Shown one piece after another: positions 11,281-24,860 of a stretch of DNA of 64,000 bases. The position numbers and the translations under genes are program-made. Where the stretch lies: NCBI RefSeq assembly GCF_030272615.1, contig NC_081414.1, positions 526,667,137 to 526,731,136 of the forward strand, read 5' to 3'. The DNA comes from Cryptomeria japonica. Taxonomy: Eukaryota; Streptophyta; Pinopsida; Cupressales; Cupressaceae. The number at the start of each line of letters is the position of its first letter. Positions within the stretch are counted from its first letter, which is position 1. Under the pieces are notes generated by a model. It worked only from the letters and a program-made list of their open reading frames with translations, was not told the DNA's origin and did not search any database.

Positions 11281-12060
11281 TGTTGGACATTGTTGTTGCT
11301 AGGATATGTTGTTGTCATTGATGTCAACATATTCTTGTGATTTATTGCTCTAGTGGATGCATATTGGTTTATTGGGATCATGGTTCGGTGTATGGAGTAA
11401 ATCTAGTATCATTATATCTTTCTATATTGGTGTTGGTGATTCGGGAATCTTAATTGATCATATCATATGATCTGGTTTGCAGTTTGGTTTTTCTAAGCAG
11501 TTTTTTGCAGAGTTTGATATTTCCTTCGATATATTCCAGTGTGATCAGATCTTGAGCTGAGATTTTGGGAGATTGTTTTGTATGTTCATGTGTATCTTCA
11601 TTTTAGATGGTTCATGATTTGGTGCTCCACAAGTTATCCTTCTTCATGGCAGTTGTTGTTGTTTGAGTTTTATTGAGTTACAGATGTTGATCGATGAAGA
11701 TTTGATAAGTGGTTTTGGTGTAGCTATTACAAATGATTCTAATGTGCTTGTTGGTGTTTCCTAATTGTGTCCTATTTGTTTTGATGGTATGCATTGATCT
11801 TTGTGCAAGATTTTGGTAATTTTAGTGAACCGGTGATGTTCTTCGTGCTATACGGTTTTCTTGGTGGTGTAGCGTGTTGCGGTTGATCGTGGCAAGATTT
11901 CTGGTATCGTTGTGTGTTTGATCATTTGATTTAGGTGCATGTTATATCATGTATATCATTATATTGGTCGGGTGGTTGATCTTTGTATCATGTAAGGTAA
12001 TTTTATAATTGGGTGTTGACAGTGCCTGAATGCTGGTGCATTCCCCATTGTAATATTTTC
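11281..12060 (+). repeat. Copia 3' LTR, right end approximate
   Basis: Starts TGTTGGACATTGTTG after the polypurine tract. The matching 5' LTR is outside the window, so the right end cannot be fixed. Candidate ends lie between about 12020 and 12115, just before the minus-strand gypsy protease sequence. Confidence 0.6.
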
Positions 12061-12083
12061 ACATACTACTATAGAGTATCATC

Positions 12084-13560
12084 TTATTGTGGTTTTCCTT
12101 CATTTTTGTTGCCAAAAATGGTATCACCTTGCTTTACCACAACAAGCAAACATTTCTCTACTATTGAAGGCGAAATGAAAGAATCAGAAGCACCTGAATC
12201 AAATAACACTGAGCAAGAGATACCACCTATGTCACATATAGTCTCAACAATTGTATCCTGAAGCTTTGCCTGGCGGTTATCAACCATCACAAACACATGA
12301 TGGGGCCTCCCTACATCGTCTACTATAGGCTCGGAGGCTGCTAGCCTCTGTCCCGATCTTTGAGGGCAATGGGATGCATAGTGGTCCTATTGTCTACAAG
12401 TAAAGCAATTTCGTCCACCAATTCCTCGAGAAATTGGAGAGGCACTGGACTGTTGAACACTACCTCTACTCGACTGTTTAAAACTCTGTGCTAGCCGAGA
12501 GGGGGTTGAATGCCTATCACACTACCTACCACGATCTCTATCCTTCTAAGATCTAGCACCATGCACAAAACTCTGACTATGGGGATACTTCTTCTGATAC
12601 CGCAAACCACTCCAAAAAGAAGAGGGATAACTCCTAACAACTCCTGGAGACTGCGGTTGTGCACTCATCGCAACCAATCCTGAGATTGGAGAACTAACTA
12701 ACTACACACCTGGCACACCTCCCGAAACCAAATTCGGGTTCTCCTCTGCTATACATACCTTCTCTATGGCTGCCTCCAAAGTTTTAGGTTCAAGCATCTA
12801 AACCTCTTTGCTTTTGTGGTCACTTAGGCCTCTAACAAAATGTCGAATCAACATCATCTCATCATTGATGTTCCCAATGTATTGCTTAAGTTAAAAGAAC
12901 TTACGCTCGTATTTCTCAACTATCATACTCCACTGCCTCAAATCGTGAAACTCGTTGACCTTCCTCTACCTCCAATGATCTGATAAGAAACAAGCATAAA
13001 ACTGCTCAAGGAACAACTCCCATGAAACTGTCACAATATCAAGATGCAACTTCGGCTCCTTTGTACACCACCAGGTAGATGCAAAATCACGAAGATGCAT
13101 ATTCACACACCTCGCCTTGGTGTTACTGCTATACGAGTGCATAGAAAAACACCTACTCAAATCCAACAATCGAGTCTTTGCCTCCATACCACTGCCAGAA
13201 CCATCAAAAGTGGGAGGATGAGCCTGCAAAATATCTCTCATGTGACTAGCTGCAATCACATCAGGATCCACCTCAACTCTCCTCTGAGGTGAATGTGAAC
13301 GCTCTCTCTCTTGATGACCAGAATGGTGAGACTCCTCTTGTCGATTCTCTTGTTGTCCCGGTCCTAAACAGTCAAGAAATTTTGAAGTGTATTAGACCAA
13401 CCATAGAATCGTATCACCACCCTACGATCCTTCCACCTGTTGATCTTGCTAAAACTCTTCATGATGTGACTCTTCAGAAACCTCAGGATGAGGATTTCTT
13501 CAAGTACCCATATGACCACCACGTCCACAGCCTCTACCTCTAGCAGACATCTTGTCTAAG
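12084..13560 (-). pseudogene. gag and protease N-terminus of a minus-strand Ty3/gypsy element
   Basis: Read on the minus strand, this has the gag core (13271-12966, with MRDILQAHPPTFDGSG and FASTWWCTKE), a zinc knuckle at 12407-12366 (CFTCRQ, stop, DHYASHC; CX2CX4HX4C spacing kept but with an in-frame TAG), then protease LFDSGASDSFISP at about 12200. The protease Asp is intact. Gag resembles that of the plus-strand gypsy element at 631-1971. The copia element lies where the rest of pol should be, so pol is presumably left of the window. The short overlapping plus-strand open frames are shadows. Confidence 0.85.
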
Positions 13561-13711
13561 AAAGATGTAAGATAAACTATAAGCTAAAATCTAGGGCAAC
13601 AAATGCAAGGAAAATAACAAGCAAGGATACATTGTTGGGCTACCCCATGCTAAAGTTCTAACATGTACAATGGGCTCAAATGAAACCAAAGTACCTAATG
13701 TATGAACATGG

Positions 13712-13726
13712 ACTCTGATACCAGAT
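13712..13726 (-). other. Primer-binding site of the minus-strand gypsy element
   Basis: The reverse complement reads TATCTGGTATCAGAGT, close to the TGGTATCAGAGC initiator-Met type. It is followed on the plus strand by TAATGCCCA, the complement of the LTR end ...TGGGCATTA. Confidence 0.75.
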
Positions 13727-13727
13727 A

Positions 13728-15289
13728 TAATGCCCACCAAAATACCCTAGAGAAATAAACATAATCTAACCATAAATAGCGATAACTTCTTTTTTTAAAT
13801 CTACTAATCAACATATGCAACTATGAACATATACCATATACATATCAAATGCAACATTTATTATATACAAGAATGCATAGGACAACATAAACATGATCAT
13901 AGTATCATATAAAACAAGCAGAAAATAAAGATAACATAACATCCATTCCCTAGGGTATCTCAATGTCACTACTTAATGAATATCATCTTCATACTAGTGT
14001 ACTTTACATTCATCCTTAGTATCTAAGCTCATTTCTTAAGAATTACATTACATATCATCAAGATTACTATTCATATGCATGTACATGAATCATAACAACA
14101 AGTATTAACCATTTCTAATCACATGATTCCATTTAGGTTTACATATAACAAGTCTATCACATCATATACATAATGAACCTTTCCATTATATAAACCATAT
14201 GATATTACATCATCTTATTACATTCCAAATCGTAGCCTTTACAACCTCATGTTATATGATATTAAAAATACAAGAGTTCATAATCTTCTTCCATATTTAC
14301 AATGTCATCATGAATACAATGTTATCCCAAATACATAGAAATTAGCTCCATAGATCATTCACATAATGAAGAACAATAGAATCCATATCCATGCACGCAA
14401 TCATCCAATGAAGAACATCCCAATGCAAGAAGGCATCAAACCACCCGACCATGTGGAACCAAAGAAACCACCCCTCGTGCTAGGAGATGACATGAGGTTC
14501 CAACTTTCACTCAAGACCTAGGCTGACACCTAACAACCAAGGGACTCAACATGACACAACAAAGGTATACAAAATATCAATAACCAAATCACATCACATA
14601 GCTAAAAGAAAATCAATAAACTCTCTCCTAGAGGCATAGCAACAAATCAAGGCATAAGTACCATGGTCATATGTAGGAGTGGAGTGTCATCACATGCTAT
14701 CCTCACATTGAAGGGAATATAGCCAACCATGATAGACACGTCTGTACGTGCTATCCTCACAAAGAAGGTAAATATACACCCATGGTAGTCATGTATGATA
14801 TCCTCATATAGAAGAGTAATCCATACCCCTGAGATACATACAAGATACTCTCATATACAAGGGTAAAAACAATTCCTGATAGACATGTGGAGGCATCTCA
14901 ACCTATGTGAGAAAAAGGGAGATTTGATTTCCATCTAAATGGCCTCAAACCCATTAATATTATCTTATTAAGTGAATCCCAACCCAATCAATTTAATTAG
15001 TAATGTTATCGTTTGTTAAGATCAAGAGAACTTCCAATGTGCCTTGGTGGTCTAGGTGCTAAACAACCTATCTCACATGACCCCGGTCATCACACGAAAG
15101 CCCACTCCCTCTACGATATGCCAAGATATTAGGGTAAAAAAGATTAAGTAATATCATAAACACATAATGAAGGCCCATAAAAGACATAAAAGTGCTCATA
15201 ACATAACTAAGAACATACTGATCATAATAGGATACATAAAGACACAAACAAGGCACAAGCCTTCACCAACACATATCAAGCAAAGAGCC
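13728..15289 (-). repeat. LTR (part) of the minus-strand gypsy element, cut by the Tat-like element
   Basis: Lies directly outside the primer-binding site, so it is the 5' LTR read in reverse. The outer end is unclear. A possible end is near 15098, where the minus strand reads TGTGATGACCGGGGTCATG. Alternatively the LTR continues to 15289 and resumes at 41175 beyond the Tat-like insertion. No coding region is visible. A degenerate repeat block lies at about 14690-14890. Confidence 0.6.
14690..14890 (+). repeat. Degenerate tandem repeat, unit about 50 bp
   Basis: Four imperfect units, each with a 'gctatcctcacannnaaggg'-like segment followed by 'ccatgatagacatgt'-like sequence. Confidence 0.6.
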
Positions 15290-16309
15290 TATTGGTTCCC
15301 AAAACCACAGATTGGAAATCCTAGAGCTTTGCCAACTCTTCTATGGATTTCTCAATCAGCCTTGGCCAATGAACAGGAATGGTGAAAGACCAAATTCCTC
15401 TACACTTTAGGCTCCACTAGACTGAGGTGGGTATACCTCAATCTCCAAAGCACAAAGAGATTTCTTTATAGTGAATTCAAATTTATCAATGTAGCTATTT
15501 ACAAGGATGGCAAGATGTTTCCTGCAACTATGTTTTATTATGTCATTTTAACTTGCTTTAATCTAAAAACTTGAGTATAATTGATAATGAACAAAACTCA
15601 TAAAAGAATGTTGTTGGAACCCTAAGTAATTATCAAAGAACAATGCTAGTAGAAACTAGTAATATTTTTCTCTGGTGAGGACTTTGTGCACACCAAATTT
15701 ACTGACAGAAAACTAATAACAGACTAGTGCCATATCTGACAATTTACAGGTTACTTAATGGACAAATGTTTGTGGTCCTTGGAGACAATTTGGGAAAACT
15801 CACAAGTTTGCAAGACTATCACTGTAATGACTTCAATGTATGTTATAAGAAAAAAAAAAGCAATTATGTTATCTTTACAACAACAGGTGATAAAACACTA
15901 CAAAAAACCTTATTTGGGTTTATCCAAAGGATTTTAACTCATCAACATCATATAACATGAAACGATCTGAAGATAAAAACAACAAATCTTGTATATTAAT
16001 GTTTGGAATAATGGGTGTACAAAAACTACAGACTCACTGATACTTCATGGTACACTTGCTTGCACAAAATGGATTTTCATTTCTATAGACCTGTTTTACA
16101 TAACACCACTGGTCCCAATAGACAATCTGGAAAATTAGTAGTTCGTCTTACGTTTTATCTCCCAGAAAATTAAAATGACTCCCTATATACATGTGACTCA
16201 AAAGACACAAATGAAAGGACAAACCCTTTCGTCATTACAAACTAAGACTAACAAAATCCTAACTACCCCCCCTTAACTACTATAACCAAAACATATTACA
16301 ATAACACAA

Positions 16310-19184
16310 CTAATTCTTCCCATCTAGCCTTTGACCACACTTCTGGATATGTCGAAGATATCCTTCATCTTTATATGTGTAGGCATTGAAGATGATATCT
16401 CTAACTGCTACCTTTGTTGTAACAAAACTCTCAACTTGTTCCCCTTTTCCATGCATATCCAAAGTATCCACACAGGCAATGCTAAGGGTTGAACTGAGTA
16501 GAGATCTGCATTTGGTAATCCACTGGTCTTTATCCTTTATAACCCTTGTATCATCTACCATACTTGGGAATCCATTATTAACAATCCCCTGACACTCCTC
16601 ATATTCAATTTTCAACTCTATTGTGAATTTTTCATGAGTGTCAATCAGTTTTTTGACCTTATTGATCCTTTCTTCACTCAGTGTCTGATCCTGTAGTAAC
16701 ATATTTAACCGATCCAAAATTCTCTAGTGTGACACTGTGTTATCCATGTTTCTCTAGTAGACAATCCGGAATTCCTCTAGTACTTTTTGCAGATTCTCAA
16801 ATCTTTTAGACAATAAGACACATGTTGTGTCTGTCCTTATGTTTTGTATTTTTTCCTTCAACTTTTTGTTTTCTTTGTGCAATTATTTGCACTTCTTTTT
16901 CAGTTTTGACTTAAGAGTTCCTCATACAATGATTTGTATTTTCCTGTTTCTCTTACCAACATCTTCATATGTGCTTTATTTAAACTTGAAATATCAACTC
17001 CCATATCCGCTGTGACCATGGGATCAACTTCACCAACCTTTAACTTCATCATGTGTCTAAAAGACTTGTCCACATCTATGATCTTCGGCCTCTTATTTGG
17101 AAGATAGAGGGCCCACAAACACATAGCCTCATTATCTGGATCATATCTTGATCCAATGAAGATGCCATTCACGTCTTGAATGTCTAACTTGAAGTCCTTC
17201 TGCTCTGAATGCAATAGGCTATCAAAAATAAAGGATGCACTAAGATCCCAGCCTGGAAAGAGGATAATTCCTACCTCTACAAAAAGATGCCCTCCCCTTT
17301 GAGGGGTCATGCCTTCTACTTCTGCATCCATATCTTCCTTCACTTTTCTAAGCATCTCTGCCTCATTTTTTGGCGTTACATCAGGCATCGCTTCTCTTAG
17401 CCTCTTTCCTTTGAAATGATACAAGAAGGAATTAAATTCCTTCGATTTGATGAATTCATCATCAGACACAAAAGAAGTGTGCTCTTCTAACCTAACATCA
17501 ACATTGACATTCATCCTATCCAAAATTTGGTCTTGTGCTTTAGGTTCCTCCTCTCTTTCAAGCATTCAAAATCTTGAAACAGCCTCATTTTCACCTGATT
17601 CTCTCTCAGCTTCTTCTTCTTCTTACATTTCTTGTAGTCTTTGTCTCTTTTCTTCTAGTTTTTTGTTCAAATCTTGAAAGATCTGCATAGCCTCCTCAGT
17701 TCCTTATTTTTGAAGATGTCCAAGGCTTCAACATGTTCATGAAAATGGTCACCCAGAAAATGCCCCTTTCTGCTCTGGTGTATGTAACCCTCTAGGTCAT
17801 AATTCTTTCGGCTTGTGTGCTCATAGAGGTTATAATCTTCTATCAACCTCCTGTCAATGACTTCATACGCCTTTGTGGATACAATAGTGAAGTCACCAAA
17901 ATGTAGAGTCCCAGGCAGAAAAACTTGCTTGTGTGCACCCCCAAAATGTTGTGCATTAGAGACACTCATTTGTCTCACAATCTCCAAGAAGGCAATTCTG
18001 TCAGGCGCAGGCTTTGCTGGCACATAAGGCGCACCTTTGAATCCAAACACTCTAACATATGTGAAATCCTGGCATACATACCAGTCACCCCAATTATGAT
18101 AAACCCTGGTATCCCCATGTTCATGGGGTCTAATAAATCTTTTGATTTCTTATGAAAATGATTCATCAAAAGTAACCCCAAAAACTTTGTACAATGGATG
18201 CACAAAAAACTTCAAATTTGACATAATGAGATCTCATGAACCGAGAATCCCACAATGATACCCATAGTTGTACTAGTTGCTCTTGTACATCCTTGCCATG
18301 AACATTTAGCTTCAATTCCTTAGGCCACAACCCCCTGTGTCGTCCATAAAAAAAAATAATATGCATCAATAATGAATAAAACTTAAAAGATTTGTCAGGG
18401 TTATTATGAAGGCCTAAGAAACCCTCATGCATCTTCTAAACAATGCAATTAGCATAATTGAAATGTCTCGGCTCATGCATTTGTGTGTCAGCAGCAAGAA
18501 CCAAAGGTCATATCTGAGCTACGTCCGGAACCTCGACTCCTCCCACTTGACCGCATGCCATATATGTATATTACAGATACTGCCTAAAAATGTTGATATC
18601 AAATGAGGGCTCATCTTCATGTGTTAACTTTCCTTTCTCAACCTTATGTATGGCCAAATTCCACCCATTATATACAGTATCCATCTTTGTATACTCTTCC
18701 TCCAGTTTGTCAAAAGACAGAGGCGCATTAGATTCAAATCCAAGATCAAAAACCTCCTAAATGGTGGCTATTGAGATACGGATGAATGCATCACCATATT
18801 CCAATTGAAAACATCTCTTTGTGGCATTATAAGCCCTAGCCAATGTTTTCATCAACTGAATATTCACAAAGATGTTAGGAACCACAAGTTTACCCAATCT
18901 AGTTGTCCACGGGTTTGAGATTAGGGTTAGCTTGCTTCTTCGTGAATAATGATACAAGAACAACTCGTGACCTCTGACCCTGGTCCAGACATCACCAATT
19001 TCCAAGTCACGGATAGGCAAATTGGTCTTAGATCTCAGGCATTTGGCTCCTAGTGAGCTCATTTGGTCAATCATATCTTGTTTAACTTTCATTTCTACGC
19101 ACCTTCCCCACCTTTAGACTTCTTCAAAGTGCTCTTAGACACCTGAGTGACCTTCCTCTTGCCCTTGGAACTAGAACCCTCCAT
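16310..19184 (-). pseudogene. LTR-encoded protein of unknown function, left copy (degenerate)
   Basis: Sense-strand reading region inside the LTR, about 960 codons. A start at 19184 gives a Lys/Ser-rich N terminus (MEGSSSKGKRKV), like a nuclear-localisation segment. Open pieces: 19092-18757 (DVWTRVRGHELFLYHYS, VPNIFVNIQLMKTLARAYN), 18432-18166, 18205-17975, 18050-17667 (LHFGDFTIVSTKAYEVID), 17565-16900 (acidic, then MLVRETGKYKSLYEELL), 16717-16310 (ends GYLRHIQKCGQRL). The C-terminal half is charged and probably coiled coil. Several frameshifts and stops. I recognise no gag, protease, RT, RNase H, integrase or envelope motif. It could be a captured host gene or an element-specific accessory protein. 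Confidence 0.7.
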
Positions 19185-19439
19185 ATTTGAGTCCTTCAAG
19201 CCTTTTGAAAATTCAAATTTTTTGCAGTTCAATTCCACTTGGATCTCTCTGTTTTCTTAAGTCTGCTATGCAAAATCCTTATACCACCTTCTATATAAAG
19301 ATTTAATACACCAAGAGCATTTACTCAATTGAAATGGTGTTGTGATTTGACTCATATAAGCACAGAGCTATCTGTTGCCTATATTTATTAATGGTGGGTG
19401 GATTCGTTGATATAAGATTTTACAATGGCTAGCTGTCCT

Positions 19440-20470
19440 AACTCCTCCCGATAATTCAATCATTTGGCGCTACACATCCTTTTGATCAACATAGGTCTCA
19501 CTGATCACTTCGTCGGGTAACGGCGTAGCTCATTTGTTATCATCCTAATGGTTATAACTTCCCTGATGGCTCTGCCTTCTAGCTAGGCTTTACCTTTACC
19601 TTTATATCACATCGGCATAGGTCATTCCGATATACCCTCCTTCTATTCCTCTGTGGAATTCTGCCCATCGGGTATCGACATAACTCCAAATACGCTCCTC
19701 TGATGGTTTAAGTTATCCCGATGAGTCCTCCTTCGTAGTCCACATCTCATTTGTTACATCGGGTCACCTTATCGGGCATCAAAACAACTTACTTTATGTT
19801 TCTTTGATGACCCGATGTCATCGCATTTTCACTTATGTATCTTTTATTCCTCTCGTCTATCAGCATACGTTTCCCCGATGAGATCTCCTCGTTCATACCT
19901 ACCTCTTCTTTCTCATTGGGTATCGGTGTAACAAAAGATGTCTCCTCCTGATGAGGCGATAATATCCCAATGACTTCATCTTTGATCGGTGTAACTCATC
20001 CCGATCAAGTCTCCTTCTCTATGCATGGCTTGTCATCCTCATCAGGTATCGGCATAACCTAAAACACCTCTCACCGATAGTTTAAGTTACCCCAATGACT
20101 TAGTATTTTCCTCCTTTTGGTATCACCTCATCGCAGTAATTCATGTCGATGACACCGCTTTTTCCACCTAGCCAATCAGGTATCGAGGTAGCATGAGATG
20201 ACACTTTCTGATGGCCTGATGACATTGGCCACCTCTACTTCGCATTCTCCTTCATCGGTATAAGTTGTACCGATAACCTCATCGGCTATCGACACAACAC
20301 TTTTCTCATGCCCCCGATAGTGAATGTTATGCTGATGAAACCCTCCTTATGAACTTCCTTTACGTTCTCCTTCGGAATAGTCGATCTAGGTCACGTCGAT
20401 AGGTTCTTTCATTGTTTCGACTAGTCAGTCTTATCGGTGTAACTTACACTGATAGCTCAAATTTGATAAT
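19440..20470 (-). repeat. ATCGG-word array in the left Tat-like LTR
   Basis: Dispersed but dense repeats of CATCGGGTATCGG, CCCGATGA and ATCGGTGTAACT, on both orientations, every 30-60 bp. It lies upstream of the LTR reading region in the sense direction, where an LTR promoter or enhancer would be. The same array is at about 39780-40800. Confidence 0.8.
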
Positions 20471-20636
20471 TATACTAATTAAGATCCTCTTCATATATTG
20501 TTTACACTTCCAACCTTCCATGGAAACTTCATTGGTGCTAATAAATATCAGTCTATCACATAGGCCCAAATAATGTCTTTATAAGGATCCCAATACTGTC
20601 ATGATGAAACTTCCTCATGTAGGCCCTACTCAGTGC

Positions 20637-20641
20637 CAACC
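20637..20641 (+). other. Target-site duplication (left) of the nested chromovirus
   Basis: CAACC. It is repeated at 28498-28502, and the uninterrupted sequence GTGCCAACCCTTAGC is present in the other LTR near 40992. Confidence 0.93.
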
Positions 20642-22212
20642 TGATGGGATGGGGTTTGGGATAGACTAGCCTAGTCTATGCTCTTGGATTCTTTCCTTGG
20701 ATCTCCTAGTGTTCTCCTCAAACCCTAGGGTCTCTAGGACTTCCTTTGCTTGAGGAATCCCCTAACCTTGCCCAATCCACCCACCAATGAGTTGATATGC
20801 TGCTCCTAAGGTCTCACCTACTCATGAGACTCAAAATCCCTTACTATGGCTAATAAGGGCTAATCTTGTTCCACACCTTCCAAGGTCTTAGAAAGGTCAA
20901 ATCAGGTCTTAAACCATGTTTTACATCCCTCCATGTGCCCCCAAGAAGTTTCTACCTTCATCCTTTCTACCGATTTCACTGTTTTGTGTTTTTGCTTACA
21001 AAACAGGGCTACAAGGATTAGGACCAATTAGGCCTCCTAACCGGTCCTCTAGGGTTCCCTCTCACAAATGATGCATAATCAACCATAACTCCCAAAATGG
21101 AATACCATTCAATTAGCAAGGGCTAAGGATTTTCTAGGTTTTGGGCCTCCAAGTGGTCATACAGTGCCTAGGGCGAATTTTGGGGTTTTTAAGGGTTTTG
21201 TGGTCTGCCTAGGTCACAGTGAAGGTTTTGTGTGTTAGACACCTTGTTTGGATTGTTGGAGGCTCCTCCTTCACACCAATGATGATTCTAACACTCCTCT
21301 AAACCTCCTCTAAAGGATGTACTCTCCTCTATCCAACCTTGCTCTCCAAGACCTCTGCAATTCAACCTCTCCTAACCGGGCACTGTCCAGTCTCGCCTAG
21401 GAGTGGGTCTTTGCTTGGCCTTCCTGCATTTTTAAGGGCCTTTCTTGTTTTTCAGTATGGTACAAGGTCTTCACTCTCATTCCCCATGGTTTCATGGTGG
21501 TTCCACAATGGGGAATGGAGTTATGCAGCCATTTACACAATCCTGTCCAAAACTGGACAGTAAGAAGACAATTTACAGACTATTTACAAACACACTCAAT
21601 CTGCAAATAAAGACCTAAACTAATTGCTTGAAATTAAATTATTTACACCATTAAAAACATTCCACATAGTTTTAGACATTTCTCAATCCATTAACTTGCT
21701 TGATTGCTTCATACAAACTGACTGGTAACAATTTCACAGTCTCAGTCTGATCTTTTTGCTAGGGTCGTACAATCTCTGACATCCAACCCATGAATTTAGG
21801 GTTTTCAAGTACTTATACTACCTTTGCCTTGATATGTTTTCCCAAACTAGGGTTTTCCACGCTAACCTAAAGAACTTGACATCATGGTGGGAAAAGTTGC
21901 TTGACAACTTTTAAAAGTTGTCATGCAACTTTTGAGCAACTTTCCCAATGTTGCTTTTTATGACTCCTAGACCCACATTGGGCCAACCTAAGGACACCAC
22001 CATGTTATAAAGGACCCCTAAACACTTCAAGGACACACATACCCTCCATTTTCAAGAAAATCACAATCTTGACTCACGACCCCTAAGATCTCCACTAGGA
22101 CCTAGTCTAGCACACATGAGCTCATAGCTCTTATTCATGTACAATGGCTTCATAAGAAGCATAACACCAACAAAACAAGAAAAAGAAAGTTTGGAAGGGT
22201 GCTCCTGCACCA
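20642..22212 (-). repeat. Left (3') LTR of the nested chromovirus
   Basis: TGATGGGATGGGG...CTGCACCA, 1571 bp, copied at 26912-28497. The gag-pol stop codon lies inside it (22150). Confidence 0.95.
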
Positions 22213-23700
22213 TACTCCCCCTCTACACAAAACATAAGAAATAGAAGAAGAGATGAGAGCCGGGTCTATTCCAAGTGCCTTGAACCTGCTCTCCTCCACC
22301 CATGTAGTTTCAGATACTGGTTGATCTGCCCATTTCACTAAGTGCTCCATGTAGACCTGATGTCTATTTGACTTCTTCACCCTTGATTCCAAGATCTCCT
22401 CTGCTTTAGGCTTCTTCACCTGTGGTAAGACATTAACATCAAGGTCCTGCAGTACCTTGGCTTGGTTCTCAGTCTGCCCTGCTATCTCACCCTTGTACAT
22501 GATCAGGTCAGCTACATTAAAGACTGGTGATATATCTGAATCTAAAGGTAGGTCAACTTTGTAGGCATTCTTACCATATTGCGATAGGATTCTACAAGGT
22601 TCTACCCTTCTCATCTGCAGTTTGGTAGGCTTACCTCCTTGCATCCTAGCTTTACTCAAATGGACCATCACATAGTCACCCACCTTGAACTGAACTTCTC
22701 TCCTTTTCTCATCCACTTTGGCTTTCAGTTTTTGAGTGGATTCAAGGATGGCCTTCTTAACCTATTCTTTAACTTCCTTGATGGTTTGAGTGAAGTCTTC
22801 TGCTTGCCCACTCTTCATTTCCAAATTACCAAGGTCTCTCAACTCACATACTCCTCTTGGATGTCTGCCATATACCACCTCAAAAGGACTTCTACCAGTG
22901 GTTCTATTCACACTGTCATTAAATGCATACTCTTCTTGAGAAATGATTAGGTCCCATGTTTGGCCATATTCCTTAGTTAAACACCTCAACAAGTTACCTA
23001 ACACCCTATTGATGACTTCAGTTTGACCATCTGTTTGTGGATGGTAAGCTAAGCTAAATGACAAGTTGGTTCCTAGTCTCCTCCATAATGTTTGCCAAAA
23101 ATGACCCATGAACTTGTTGTCCCTATCTAAAACAATGCTTAAAGGGAGTCCATGAATCCTAACAATCTCTTTGAAGAAGAGATGTGCAACATAGCTTGCA
23201 TCATGTGTAGTCTTACATGGGATAAAATGACTCATCTTGGAAAATCTATCTACTACCACATAGATGTTGTCCATACCTGTTTTTGTCTTGGGAAGTCCTA
23301 CTGCAAATTCCATGCTTATACATTCCCAAGGTCTGTTAGGGACCGGTAATGGTTGATATAAACCAGCATTGCTTGATCCACCTTTTGCTCTTTGACACAC
23401 TGCACATTGCTCTACATACCTCTTTACATCCCTTGGCAACTTAGGCCAATAATAGTACCTCTGTACTAAATCCAAGGTTTTTTTAACTCCAAAGTGTCCA
23501 CTTAAACTGCCATTATGTTTCTCTTGGATGAGGTTCTCCCTCATGGATCCTCTTGGTACACACAACTGGTTACCCTTGAACAAGAGACCATTTTGGAGAG
23601 TGTAATCTGCATACTCACCATGGAAATGGTTCTCAAACTCTTTGCAAACCTTGTAAGTTGTTGAGAAGTCTTCATCTCCTTCATAGAGGTCTTTGAAACC
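22150..23700 (-). pseudogene. Integrase and chromodomain of the nested chromovirus
   Basis: Integrase from about 23583: zinc-binding H(NGSLSGHFG)H and CAVCQ, then the catalytic core. The expected first Asp is Glu (SMEFAVGLP). The second Asp (LDRDNKF) and the Glu (GQTEVINR) are present. An in-frame TAG lies at 22762. The C-terminal part (22716 on) has FKVGDYVMVHL, an SH3-like fold, then a chromodomain, EEILESRVKK, YMEHLVKWADQP and TTWVEE. Translation continues through the polypurine tract into the LTR and stops at 22150, so the last ~20 residues are LTR-encoded. Confidence 0.93.
22213..22225 (-). other. Polypurine tract of the nested chromovirus
   Basis: The minus strand reads TAGAGGGGGAGTA immediately before the LTR start TGGTGCAGG. 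Confidence 0.88.
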
Positions 23701-23715
23701 TTCTGTTCCTATGCT

Positions 23716-24860
23716 CTACAACTGTAACTCTTGAATAGTCAACAACTTCCTACTTAATGCATCTGCCATCTTGTTAAGCTGCCCCTTCTTATGCTTGATG
23801 GTGAAGGTGAAGGATTGGAGGTATTCCATCCATTTCAGATGCCTATTGCTTAGCTTCTCTTGAGTGTTTATGTAACTCAATGCCTGGTTGTCTGTGAACA
23901 CTACAAATTCCTTTGGAAGTAGGTAATGCCTCCATTTCTTTAGTGACTGCACTAATGCATACAACTCTAGGTCATAAGCTGAGTACTTCTTCTTTTCTTC
24001 ATTAAGCTTCTCACTGAAAAATGCCACAGGTCTTCCCTCTTGACTCAATACACCCCCTACTGCAATTCCACTTGCATCACACTACAAAGTGAATAGCTTA
24101 TCAAACGTAGGTAGGAGAAGGATAGGTTTTGTGGCTACTTCCTATTTCAATAATTGAAATGCTTTGTCTGCCTACTCAGTCCATTTAAACTTAGTTTTCA
24201 GACCTCTTTTTATGGTGTCAAGGACTGGTGCACATATGCCACTGAAATTCCTCACAAACTTCCTATAGAATTGGGCTAATCCATGGAAACTTCTAACTTC
24301 AGTCCCTGTTTTAGGTGCAGGCCAATTCAAGATTGCCTCCACTTTTCTTGGATCCATCTTCAAGGTTCCTTTAGACACCACAAATCCTAAGTAAACTAGC
24401 TCTTGCTTCAAGAAGTCACACTTCTCAAAGTTGATGGATAGCTTCTCCTCATGCAACCTTTCTAAAACTAACCTCAAATGCTCAAGGTGCTTTTCCTTGG
24501 TTCTCCTATAGATGAGAATGTCATCTAGGTACACTACCACAAATCTGCCTGTGAAATCCTTCAACACCTCATTCATCAACCTCATGAAGGTGCTTGGAGC
24601 ATTAGTATTCCCAAATGGCATCACAAGCCATTCATATAATCTATCTGTGGTTTCAAAAGCAGTCTTCCACTCATCACCCTCCTTAATTCTTATTTGGTGA
24701 TAACCACTTTTAAGGTCTAGCTTGGTAAAATACATATCCCCTCCTAAACAGTCCATCAAATCCTCTATTCGAGGAATAGGAAACCTATACCTTATGGCAA
24801 TCCTATTGATTGCTCTTTAGTCAGTGCATAGTCTCCAGTTACCTCCTTTTTTTTATGCTA
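23716..24860 (-). pseudogene. Reverse transcriptase and RNase H of the nested chromovirus
   Basis: [33 protein letters not shown] and the active site [11 protein letters not shown] (about 24540) are intact. The N-terminal part is broken by TAA at 24853 and TAA at 24817. RNase H (about 24120-23740) has CDASG, AYDLELYALVQSLKKWRHYLL and VVFTDNQALSYI, so all three acidic residues are there. TAG stops occur at 24172, 24142, 24082 and 23716, all in positions where Gln is plausible. The frame is unchanged across the whole region. Confidence 0.93.

Noticed and set aside
21339-21563. Plus-strand open frames in the chromovirus LTR (also 27490-27834)
   Set aside because: Antisense to the element and without domain similarity. 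Shared by both LTRs only because the LTRs are copies.
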